Shown piece after piece: positions 20,636 to 30,595 of a stretch of DNA of 64,000 nucleotides. Position 1 is the stretch's first letter; each line of letters begins with the position of its first letter. The stretch is from Rhipicephalus microplus (Eukaryota; Arthropoda; Arachnida; Ixodida; Ixodidae): assembly GCF_043290135.1 (NCBI RefSeq), contig NC_134700.1, positions 155,946,053 to 156,010,052 on the forward strand, in the 5' to 3' direction. A program made the position numbers and the translations under genes. The notes beneath the pieces are model-generated. The model was not told where the DNA came from and made no database searches. It saw nothing but the letters and a program-made list of their open reading frames with translations.

Positions 20636-21985
20636 GAATGCGATAGCAACAAATTAGAAGGTCACGCGCAGAATGGAATGCAGATTGAAACGTGTTCCGC
20701 GTTTCTCACGCACAAATGACACACGAGACGTGCTCATATGTAAAGATGAACGCGAATAAGCGTCTCAAATGTTACTTCGCAGTGTCTGAAAAGCGCGCCT
20801 TTTTAGCAAGCGGAGGCTGTGCAACCATTGCAGTGACCTTTGTGCGCCCCGTAACTACAACAGAATCGTTCCAGTGAAAGCCTAACACCAGCTAAAAAGT
20901 ATGATCCTCCCCACCGGGAGACAAGCGCGGGCGAGAATCGTCCACTACCCTCCTCTCCGTGGGTCAAAGTACGCGTAAGGGGTGAGAGCCGTCGCGCGCT
21001 CATTGCGCCATCTTGGTGATAATGCTGAAAACATGATAGCTCCCCCCCCCCACCAAGACGCCTGCCGACAGCGATAAGTGGTAGATATAAATAGCTTGCC
21101 GTTTGAACGTTTAAGGAGGTACCCCTCCCTACTTCTGTGGTTATCGCCTCGCATTCACGACGCGTTGGTCCCACGTTCAATTTCGCACGCCGGAGTTTTT
21201 TAAAGACGGTAGTCTTTCTCGGGAACTTTCGACACAAAAATTTTATTCTGTCTGTTTGTCCCATTTTAACGGCACCGGGTACTTGAAACGGCCGACCCCA
21301 TTCGCAGCGCCCACCAATGCTGCTCAAGATTTAGCGTTCTTACTTGTGCAGTTGTCAATTAATTACTAAGCAATTATTGCGCAAATCTGGGGCACCATAA
21401 CAACACGTATATATTTTGCATGTGCATCTTTTACTAGAAAATGCATACATAAGAAATATTAATGACCGTAGCGCATATCACGCTGCGCTTACCTTGCAAC
21501 GCTTGCACGAAAAGGTGAGCGTTTCTAACGTTTTGCTAAGACACGATGGTGGTGGCACCTACCCGTCGCCTTGCGTTCCTCACCTTATCACCTCTGAGAT
21601 GGGCGCGCACACCCGTCTCAGAGCCATGCGCTTCGTTTTGCAAGTAGACTGCCAGGTGGCGCTCATGTCTCCCGTGTGACGTGACTTGATGCTCTCGTTC
21701 ACCTCCGCTGCATGCTCGAGGCACTCTAACGCAGCGCCTCCAAAATACCATTCACCGATTTTCTTGCGCAGAACATCAAATCAATTGTTCACTCTCTCCA
21801 CACGCAAGACTCGTCTTTCGACGACATTCGCAGATTACATGCAGATACGGGGCCAATTTTTTCCTGGACTATTCTCTTTCTTGCATTTTCATATATATAG
21901 ATACTTATACATAAATGATGCATGACATCGACGCCCACGTCGACGCCGACGCCAGCGGCGAAATGAAGCCGAGAGTCTCCATATG
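20636..21985 (+). mobile_element. Putative inverted-repeat element, about 1.35 kb
   Basis: The left end AATGCGATAGCAACAA and the inverse of the right end (TTTTATTGCAATAGCAATC, near 21965-21985) match over about 12 of 16 bases. The internal block 20740-21020 is clearly homologous to 47640-47935 on the opposite strand. The right-end motif recurs at 45263-45285. Both the ends and the block therefore recur elsewhere. A diverged tRNA-like stretch (GTTCAATTTCGC near 21174-21185) lies inside. No transposase was found, so the element may be non-autonomous or composite. Confidence 0.45.
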
Positions 21986-22249
21986 ATTGCTATTGCAATA
22001 AAAGGTCAATTGTTTCTCAGCCTCTCGTGCCACAGAGATGTTGAGATGAAGTAAAACATGTTGTTTGTAATATCACCTTCAGAGGTCTTCGTGCTGCAGG
22101 AAAACTTAGTGAGAGCTTTGCGAGAAAGGTAAATTGTTTAGAGAGAAAAGGCGCGATAGTGTTTCGACCGATCGTAGCAGAAATAAAACAAGCTTCCACT
22201 AAGGTCATGAAGCATGGAAACATTGGCAAGTTGGCAGGACATAATTGAA

Positions 22250-22431
22250 TATACGAACAGTGCAACCTAGAAGTAGTTACAGCGTAGCTACGGGAGCAAT
22301 AAACAAGGACAGAAAAAAGTGCAGAATAAAGAACAGAAAAGAGCAAAACAGAAAAGAGCATTCTTTTCTGTCTTTGTTTTTTGCTTCTGTAGTTACGCTG
22401 TAGCTACTTGTAGGTTGCGCTGTTCGTATAT
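22250..22431. repeat. Long imperfect inverted repeat (68-bp arms)
   Basis: Arms 22250-22317 and 22364-22431 are reverse complements with about 60 of 68 positions matching. They start at ATATACGAACAG and meet across a 46-bp loop made of AACAGAAAAGAGC repeats. The arm contains TACAGCGTAGCTAC and a purine-rich run similar to the tail of the PLE at 40.7 kb, so it may be a fold-back PLE end. Confidence 0.8.
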
Positions 22432-22984
22432 TTATCTAAGGTATTTCTCTATAGCACTCACAGAATTTGAGGGGGTACTGCAAGAGCAGAGGGACTGTGT
22501 TACTCTCCCCAGAGTTCTTTAACTCCGTGGGGTAGTAGGACAGAGTTCGCCGCAGAACATACTCGTTCGTTGAATGAAGAGTAAAAAAGACTGCGAACTC
22601 TCTGTTACTCAAAAGGAATTTCCAATCTATGCAACTCTCGTGCCGATGTGGTCTGAAGGGGATCTGGTACTTCGTCCTAGCGCTTGTATATGACCACCGA
22701 CGCTGCAAAGCAACAAAACCACTTCGTACCCTTACGCCACTGAGCGTAGACGCCCCACATGCAAGTTTAATGCGTCAAGTAATAGGATAACTTTCAGTGA
22801 TAGCTAAAGCATGCTTGTTTGATTATGAACGTTTAGTTCCCAGAGTGCCACTACCAACACCTTCGAAGCAAGAAACAGCGGCAACATATAAATCGTCACC
22901 AAAAGTTACTTTACCACACAAACAAATTGCTACGTGAGTAAGGTAAAACGTATTGAAATAAAGTAAAAAATGAAAAAGAAAACC
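22432..22984. other. Unassigned sequence
   Basis: Contains ACTCT/AGAGTT-rich stretches (22495-22545) that recall 24.8-25.2 kb. No gene recognised. Confidence 0.4.
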
Positions 22985-23270
22985 TTCTAAAGTGGGGTTC
23001 GAACTCGCCACCTACTTATGACGAGGTGGTATACTTTACCACTACGATGACGATAGTTATAGCGCGAGAACAAAACGACGACACAGAGACAAGAAGGACA
23101 CGAAAGACACGAGCGCTTGTCTCTGTGTCTCTGTGTCGTCGTTTGTTCTGTCTCTGTCTCTGTGTCGTCATTTTGTTCTCGCGCTATAACTACCGTCATG
23201 CCATACCAACTAGCCCAAGCTGCCACACTGCTAATTTACCACTACGCCACGTTGGGCCACACTCACTGTG
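22985..23270 (-). mobile_element. tRNA-like sequence (SINE or tRNA pseudogene) split by an insertion
   Basis: On the minus strand, the right part carries a perfect A-box-like TGGCGTAGTGG and the left part a B-box-like AGTTCGAACCCC next to a CAT anticodon-like loop (CTCGTCATAAG). Removing 23047-23234 and one copy of the repeated TTTACCACTACG joins them into a single pol III-type promoter. The 5' and 3' acceptor strands do not pair, so this is a tRNA-derived SINE or pseudogene and not a functional tRNA. Confidence 0.5.
23047..23234. mobile_element. Fold-back insertion with 12-bp target duplication
   Basis: A 188-bp insertion flanked by the perfect direct repeat TTTACCACTACG at 23035-23046 and 23235-23246. 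Inside, TAGTTATAGCGCGAGAACAA and the following ACGACACAGAGAC are repeated in inverted orientation at the right, forming a stem of roughly 40 bp around AGACACGAGCGCTTGTCTC. The GAGCGCTTGT core resembles the CAGCGCTTGT tail of the PLE at 40.7 kb (read on the minus strand), so it is probably a short PLE-derived insertion. Confidence 0.65.
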
Positions 23271-23335
23271 TGATTAAAAAACTGGTTAAAGAAAACACGC
23301 CGTTCCGCTTCACGGGTCGCAGAGTCGTAGCTTGA

Positions 23336-26165
23336 ACACATACGCGATTTTTGTTTTTTAGTAAACCTCCCGTCTTCAAGATACGAGAACTACTGGCGTC
23401 CACGCATTACATGTCACTAATGCTAAGACGCCAAGTTTCTTTCAGAATTCACAACATAGAAAAGAAAATATAAAAAAAATACCGAGGGCCTGGGGCAGAT
23501 CATTTACTGCCGAAGGCAATAACCGTTATTCGCTTTTTCTGCTCGTTGACGTGCGCCGAAGTTTTATATCGATTGTAATGCTCGAGAAGTACACGCGTAG
23601 TTGATTGAATTAGGTGTATTTTCGTGCGCAAGCGACGATATGCTACGGCGCAGCAGCCGTGTTAGAGTGTGCTTATTTGTATGTGTAAACCGATAGCTGG
23701 AAGTATACATAACCGACAGCTCAAAACCGAACTGTATGTGCACGAAAGTCTCGCATCGTGTTTCGCATCGAACGACAAGCCTGTGTTTGCACGTATGAAT
23801 CAGCGAAGTGCCGACGAGTGCACCCAGCGGCTGTCGGCGGCGGCCCGTGTGCGCTGCGCCGCAGGCTGAAAGCGCGTCGCATCGATGCTCATCGCTCTTT
23901 GTGTGCACACCGTACGCAAGAAACAATGGTTCATTCAAGTTAACCGATGGCAAGGGTCTACTGTACAGACATTCTTACTCCTCGGCATATCATAATATTA
24001 AATCCACAAGCACCGATGGCACGTATGACGGACTCGGCCGGTAAGCTAGGCCTACATTCGCTGGGAGCTGTACTCGTACGGGCCACATTTATACACGAAC
24101 CGATCTCGGCGCAGGTGGCTCGAGAAGGTTGACGCTTGAGCAATCCGCAAGCCTCTCATTGTTGTATTGAAGTGTACACGAGGTAAGCAAAACTATAAGG
24201 AATCGCCAGAGATACGTTTAAGTTGCCGTTTTGCCGACCAGCGTTGTTTTTCTGGCATACTAGAACACACCGAGGCATTGAAAGTCGGATGAAACGCCGG
24301 ATCATGAAGTTCGTAGATTATTTTTCGGCCAGCACTGTTGACAGATCATCCCAACTGTGTTTGTAAGCGCCTAGTACAAGTTTCAGGTTTGGGCACAAGT
24401 GGCTTCACCGCATTGAGCCAATATGACAGAATACCAGCTTATAATTGGAACTTAGCATTGGAAACGGCGGTGTATGTCACGTAGTTTTATACTAAAAGGT
24501 CGACGCACCTACAAAATACCTAATGATCAATAGATAGTTACACATGCTAGATGTATATTTGTTCGTAAAAACACGTAATAGAGGTGTAGCACCATTCGCA
24601 CTAGAAGGGGGCTAGACATCATGAGCTTAAATACCGGTTGCTATGCGAATGGTTGTTCCATAGCGCGAAAAGTATATGTTCAGTGTTGTTTGCTGTGTTG
24701 CATACTATTATAATGTGTATGCCGATGTGCGTCCTTCATAGGTAATGTGAGCTTGAAGCACTCATGCAGTTCACTGTTTTCTATAAAATACTCAGTATTT
24801 TTTTTGAAACGTTAGTTCTAGTGCAGCGGGAGTGATTCTACTCCTGGAGGGAGTTGGTGCACTCTAGACCTACTAGATCGTAAAACTCTGTTAGAGAATA
24901 GCGCAACTCCCGCACACGTTGTATGAACTCTATTTCAGAAGCGTGACTGTACTCTGGCGAGGGAACTTGTTCACTCTCTTGTTCACCAGCACTTGTTCAC
25001 CAGCACTCGGTCGAGATAGTGTGCTTACTCTGTGTCGAAGAGAGTTCCCAGCTCTCCTGAAAAGAAAGTGAAATATGGGACAAGCTTCTACTCCCGCAAA
25101 GAGAGTTGCCAGCACTCTCTTTGGGGTTGTGAGTGTAGGCTTTAAGAGGAAATGGGTCACCTAATTATGACAGAGGGATTTTTCAAATCAGATCAGCTAA
25201 CTTTATTAAGAGCCCTGCGAGTTGGTGAGATGGGCCTACACACCACCTAGACTTTTTTATTTTCCGTAATAGGGTCACGCAATTTTTCATTATAAAGGCA
25301 GGCGCCTTGTATACCAGGTGAAGCAGAGCATGTTACATTCGAAATTAACAAAGGCGTTAATAATGCGCTGTATAGATAGATTTAATAATGGGATCTCTGA
25401 TGCATAACCACACATTTAAATCAGTGTGCCGTTCGACGTCTTCAATGAGAGGAGCTTGGTCCAATATTTTTCTAACCCACCCTGGGTCATGTAGAAGCTG
25501 CACTTATGCATCTATCAGCTAGAAAAAAAAAGAAGGATAATAGGTTCAAGGTTAAACTCATCTTATCGACTGTAGCATTGACGGGTTGGTCTCCGAAGGC
25601 TTTGCCGGCTCTGGCCGTTGTCCCTGCTCCCATATCCTCTTCATCTGTTTAAGAAGTGCAAGCACGACTGGGTTTCTTTTGGGCGCAAGAAAGTGAAACA
25701 TGTCGGTAAAAAGAGTAAGCACGTAAAAAAAACTAAAGAAGCATCTGCGAAAGAGCTCATGCTGACTGTGATATATAAGGTCATATACGTAACTCTACGT
25801 TGTTGTGTAACGCGGTACATAGTCAACATAACGTAATCGGTCAACCAAAAACATTGCTTTCAAACATAGTGCCCGCAACTGAGGTGTGTTATAATCAAAC
25901 ACACCAAAGAGCGTACGAAACTCGTCAAGAACGGAGTGTATGGGCAAAAATTAGATTTCTGTAAATCTCTCTTTGTATGAACATTTGTGACCTTACCATA
26001 TTATAAATTTTTTTGTCTGCTCTTTGAAGCGTTACCACGCGCACTTTGTGCTAATTTACCGACCATTTTTCACCGCCGAGCAAGAATAACGGCGTTATCG
26101 CAATGCAGAACGTGCCGTTTCTGTATAGAATATTTCTAGAATGTCGTCGTCTATTTTATAAAAAA
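23336..26165. other. Unassigned stretch
   Basis: No recognised gene. 24800-25165 is rich in recurring ACTCC, GAGAGTT and GTTCACCAGCACT words (one perfect 14-bp tandem near 24981-25008) and may be a decayed repeat. The 129-codon minus frame at 23564-23953 shows no domain I know. Confidence 0.4.
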
Positions 26166-26213
26166 AATGGCAGCATATCCGCAGAGTGAACGATGGAGAG
26201 TGGGGCGAAGCAT

Positions 26214-26400
26214 TCGTCCGTCCATTCGTTCTTGCTTCGGTTCGTCCATGCGTACGTCTGTGCGACTGTCCATGCTTCCATCCGCCCGTCCGTGCATGCA
26301 TATGTTCGTGCGTCCGTCCCTGCTTTCGTCCATGCATCCGCCCTTGCGTCCGTTCATGCGTCCATCCATACATCTGTCTGTGTGTCCGTACGTTCATCTA
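26214..26400. repeat. Degenerate tetranucleotide tract
   Basis: CCGT, CCAT, TCGT and TGCG units alternate in a loose 4-bp register for about 190 bp inside the repeat. Confidence 0.85.
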
Positions 26401-26683
26401 TTGAACACTCCAAGTACCACCATCTCGCATCTTTTCATCATATATTCCTCATATAGAAGCACCGCCATCCAGCGAACATTCCAAGGACTAAACGAGAGGT
26501 GGCACACGCACACTTTCTTACGGCTTGCGCTTCGGGTCTACTTCCCACCTTTAACCACCTCGAGTTAATGGTATGTACTAGTTCAGTGTATTCATGGCAC
26601 TGTGGCCCAACGCTCGCTAAACCTTTCTAAAACCTAGGAGGTTACGCCCAGCGAGTATAACGCAGCAACCATTTCTTGTCTTC

Positions 26684-26795
26684 TGTGCGTTGTTGAACAA
26701 TAAAAAATTCGCAGCCGTTCTCCGGTCTCTCATTCCCCCTCAGGAGCCATTGGCATGTACATTGAGCACTATCCTTTATTGTTCAACAACGCACA
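26684..26795. terminator. Perfect 21-bp inverted repeat with AATAAA on both strands
   Basis: The arm TGTGCGTTGTTGAACAATAA plus one A at 26684-26704 is exactly reverse-complemented at 26775-26795, with a 70-bp loop. Each arm places AATAAA on the strand reading into the loop (plus at 26699-26704, minus at 26780-26775). It could act as a bidirectional 3'-end signal. That function is inference. Confidence 0.55.
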
Positions 26796-26906
26796 AAATA
26801 AATCTCTCACCGGCACCACCTTGGAGGTCAAAATATTATCCTTGTTACACACTACAACGGCTGCGAGGGATGAACCGGTGCCACTATAAGGAGCTTCGCC
26901 CCTAAA

Positions 26907-28095
26907 AGAAGTTATGTGTAACAATAGCCGACGTGCATAGCTGGTAGCATGTTCCATCTTGAATAGTGTCGAACGCCAATTTCTCTGGAATGCATGATTA
27001 GGTACAGGTATAGTTAGTGTGTTTAAATATCATAAACAATAAAATAAAGAGAAAGGCTCGAGATATCAAGAAGCACACCAGAAAGTTGATATTTATTCTT
27101 GAAATTATAAAATGATGTTGCGTTTCCGTGGGGTAGTGGGTGCCCCTGCTGTTCTATACCATAACTTGGTATAAGCACGTTTTCAATCAGGCCGCATGGT
27201 CTCATAAAAGACAAAAAAAACAACAACATAGAAATCAAAACTTGTGCAGCTTGTAAAAAAGTCTGCCCCAGCATCAGCACGAAAAACACACGATAAAAGA
27301 GTCGCTTAGCAAACAACGCTCGCCGACGTGTAATTTGCAGGAAATAATTATGGCTGCCAGGTTGTTTCTCCTGAAGACCATTGTTTTCATACGCAAAAAT
27401 AGTTCGCTGAACCCACATCAAACAAACGAGAGCGGTTCAACGCCCAGTCAGTACGCAGAGTTGTGATGGTGCAAACTCTCTCTACGTACAAAGCTTTGCG
27501 AAAAGTGTTCGACGTCCAATCAGCGGCAATATTGCAGCAAGACTCATTTGCTCCTATTGAAACCAGTTACTTTTTTTCACTTGGCGCTGCAAGCTGAATC
27601 TGTCCCATCTCTCGGAAGTGACTGTAAGGTTATTTGCTTTTGTGGACAGATCCCTAAGTACATCGCAGCCAAGAGAGAGAGAAAAAAAAGAACACTGTTT
27701 TCTTTTTGTAGTTACGCTATGGAGTCAATGTGAAAACAAGATGAGTGTACAGTACACCAACGTAATCAAGTTTGGCACTGGCATTTGAACGAGACGCTAA
27801 ATAAACGATAATAAGTGTTGAATCATAAGTGACATGAGGGTTTCGGTAATCAATAAGCATGTATAGCCCATGCCTTTGAACTTTATCCTTTAAATATTGC
27901 CACTAGAGTCAAAATAAGGCTTAAGCTGAGAAGCTGGCTACATTCGTGTTTTTTTCTAAATTAGTGTGCTCGCTTTTTCGCACCACCTGAAGATAGGTTT
28001 TCGATCACTGAACAAGAACAAGAATAAAGTTTAAAAGGTCTTCCCTTGAATGGGTCTTCTTTGTTGGCAAGTTGTGGTACACACACCCAGCAATA
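26907..28095. other. Unassigned sequence
   Basis: A 132-codon minus frame (27023-27421) has hydrophobic patches but no domain I recognise. Otherwise nothing. Confidence 0.4.
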
Positions 28096-28112
28096 CACAC
28101 ACACACGCACAC

Positions 28113-28178
<66 letters not shown>
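28096..28178. repeat. (CA)n then (AT)n microsatellite
   Basis: Short CA run leading into about 30 AT units. Confidence 0.96.
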
Positions 28179-28180
<2 letters not shown>

Positions 28181-29754
28181 AGTGGGGAATTCGCAAGGCA
28201 ATGACGAGGGGGACCATCGCTCGCTGAGTGCAAAGTGCGAAAGGGAGCACGAGTTGTGGATGCTGGACTGCCCGAGCATTTGTTTCCGTACCGGCTGTCT
28301 GCCTATTACCTGGCGTCGCTGTTAGTGGTTGTCTTAATTTTATATCCAACGGTTTCGACCGGTGGACAGGACGAAACCATTTTAAATAAAAGTAAGACAA
28401 CCGATAAGCTGTGTTTTTTTTCTTCCCAAGTATGTTTGGCCCATCGGAAACACGGCAAGTTATCTTTTCACCCTCTTTTCTGTCTTCGCATTTACATTAT
28501 AATTTGGTCTAATAACTTGCCCTATGCTTTCCTTGGCATTATTGTAGGTTTTATCTCATTATTATTGTAAAACACGAAAAAGCGAGCCTTTAAGTATACA
28601 CTTCGTTGCATATATATATATATAACCTACCAGATATTGTACATTAATTTTGAAATGCATGAAGATAGAACGCAAGACACTTATGTACAGTGACACACAA
28701 CACAAAGGCATATGACAGATAAGAAGACTTGAGTGCAACAATGCGGCGTCAAACCAGTGACTTTCTCATGAGTTAAGGTAACTAGGAGGGGAGGAGAGGA
28801 GCCTTGCATTTCGTGTGAGCGAAACTTCCCGCTAAGATCTGTGGTTGGTATGAATGGAACAAGTACACGTTGGCGGTGATTATTTTGTCCGTCCTTTCCA
28901 CACTAGTTAGACCAATCTTTCAGTCGATCATTTTCTATCTGAAGCCACTGCTTCACGCTGGCTTTTCTGCAATAACTGCTATTGTGTTAGAAAGCCGCCT
29001 TTACAAGCTGGATTCCATGGAACGTCGCATCGGAGAAACTAAGGCGCTAACTTTAGCGCTAGCACCTTGGATGCCTCGTAAAACTCACACATTAGGAGGT
29101 CGATGATGTTTGCGTCCTGCGCTGGTGTTGACACGAGTGTTGCGAAAAAATATCGCGTGTTGAGAGTATTGACGCGACAGGTCGCCAAGATGTGCGACGT
29201 CATAATGATGCCACATTATGTGACGTCAACTTGTAATGTCATCACATGTAATCGTCCCGGGGTCGAAAATGCAGTGATCGTGGAAGCAGTGCTAAACCGC
29301 GCTAGGCATACGAAGCTTCCGAAGAGGAGTGGTGGAGATTTATTACATCTACCCAGAAGAAAAAAATGATTAATTTTGCCTTCGAGTAGTGTTATCAAAT
29401 CTTGCTGCTATTGTGACGTTGGCGGGATATATGCAGAAAAGCTCGTAGTTCCACGTGAATCTGAACGTTATGTCAAAGATGAAGGAACTCAGGTGCTTCG
29501 TGTTAACTGCCAATTTCTTCTTTTACCAAAGCCCAACATCATTCCCGCCAGAATTTGCGCACATGCTCGATCCATGCATGCGCACCCTTACCCCTAAATG
29601 CACACATGCGCAGGTGACATATTACAGTGATCAATCCAGTTTCACGTTGTATTTGCCAGGAAAGTACAAAGTATATTCACCTTAACAGCAAAATAAAAAA
29701 AGCTGAAATGAGGACTTGCACGCGCATCGCCAAAGGGTCACATTCCTCAATAAT
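28179..29754. other. Unassigned stretch with TGACGTCA motif
   Basis: No recognised gene. 29195-29250 holds GACGTCATAATGATG, TGTGACGTCAAC and ATGTCATCACATG, a cluster of CRE-like half or full sites, possibly part of a dispersed repeat. Confidence 0.4.
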
Positions 29755-29990
29755 AGTAATATCTGAGGTCTCACGTCCCTAAACCTCGACATAATTACGA
29801 AAGAGGCCGAAGTCGAGAGCTCTGGAAATTTCGACTATTTTGTGTTTTTTGACATGCACTGACCCCGCAGAGTACAAGGGTCCGTGGCATTTCGTCTCCA
29901 TCGAAACGTGTCCGCTGCGGCTGGAATTGAGCCCGGCACCTTCAGGTCAGCAACCTAACACCATAACCAATGCTCAACCACGGCGAACAA
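29755..29990 (-). mobile_element. Diverged tRNA-derived SINE, second subfamily
   Basis: On the minus strand: CCGTGGTTGAGCATTGGTTATGG-like head (right end), CAGCCGCGG-type and GGATTCAA-type remnants, and a TTTAGGGACGTGAGACC tail. The general architecture matches the Ruka-like SINEs, but divergence is far greater. Confidence 0.6.
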
Positions 29991-30409
29991 GGACCACAAT
30001 TATATTCCACATAAATGTAAACACACATATATAATAATGTACGTCCGCAATTTTCTGGCAGTTTTTTGCGGACAACTTTGTTTATTAGGCCCGTTGATGC
30101 AAAACGAAACGAACTTGATATAGCGAATGTGTGCGACTAATGTGAACACATAATGTAATTCCCAAGCGCGTATACCCATATGAAGGCAAAATGAAACTCG
30201 TTAACGACGCTCAAGCGTCAGCTACAGCACAGTGATAGCCACGGAAAAAGAACTGTAAGATCAGGCCATTTTCACAAAACTGCCGGAACGCTCAGGAGTG
30301 TGCTCGAATATGTTAAGAAAAGCAAGGAATACTTTTTGGAAGATGACGTGACGCGTGTAAATAGTTTATGACTGTGTGAACTGCGCGAAGAAAACTGTGT
30401 ATTGGCATG
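29991..30409. other. Unassigned sequence
   Basis: Nothing recognised. Confidence 0.5.
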
Positions 30410-30595
30410 ATATTTGAACTGGTTTCAGTGTGCTATTATGTTTTTCTTTCTTTTCCGTATTGTTAATTTTTGGGTACCGTTCTGTATTATTATTTTATTT
30501 TTCGCTGCAGAATTTTGTGATATCGAGTAGCCGAGGCAGTAGACACCTCAACCTCTCCACAGCAAAACAGTTAAAACAGAACAGAACAGAACAGA
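30410..30595 (+). repeat. Probable LINE 3' end with (ACAGA)n tail
   Basis: AGTAGCCGAGGCAGTAGACACC and CTCAACCTCTCCAC, then AACAG repeats. The same sequence is found inverted at 49012-49090. The shared tail and flanking T-rich stretch suggest a retroelement 3' untranslated region; no coding part is attached. Confidence 0.5.

Larger units (their letters stand above)
26168..26906 (-). mobile_element. Repeat bounded by GGGGCGAAGC motifs
   Basis: Read on the minus strand it begins TTTTAGGGGCGAAGCTCC (at 26906) and ends near GAATGCTTCGCCCC (26200-26213), so the GGGGCGAAGC motif is inverted at the two ends. In between are a perfect 21-bp hairpin, a unique middle, and a degenerate CCGT/CCAT tetranucleotide tract (26214-26400). 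The tract is open in several frames only because the unit lacks stops. The terminal motif relates it to the repeats at 2.3 and 7.0 kb. No transposase or reverse transcriptase was seen. Confidence 0.6.

Noticed and set aside
22985..23060. Functional initiator or elongator tRNA-Met gene on the minus strand
   Set aside because: A box and B box are present, but the acceptor strands do not pair, the stems are irregular, and the sequence is interrupted by an insertion.
26095..26568. Cys-, His- and Arg-rich frames of 70-133 codons on both strands
   Set aside because: A degenerate 4-bp repeat without stop words keeps every frame open; low-complexity artefact.
27023..27421. 132-codon minus frame with hydrophobic segments
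   Set aside because: No family resemblance, AT-rich composition like its surroundings, and no neighbouring exon signals.
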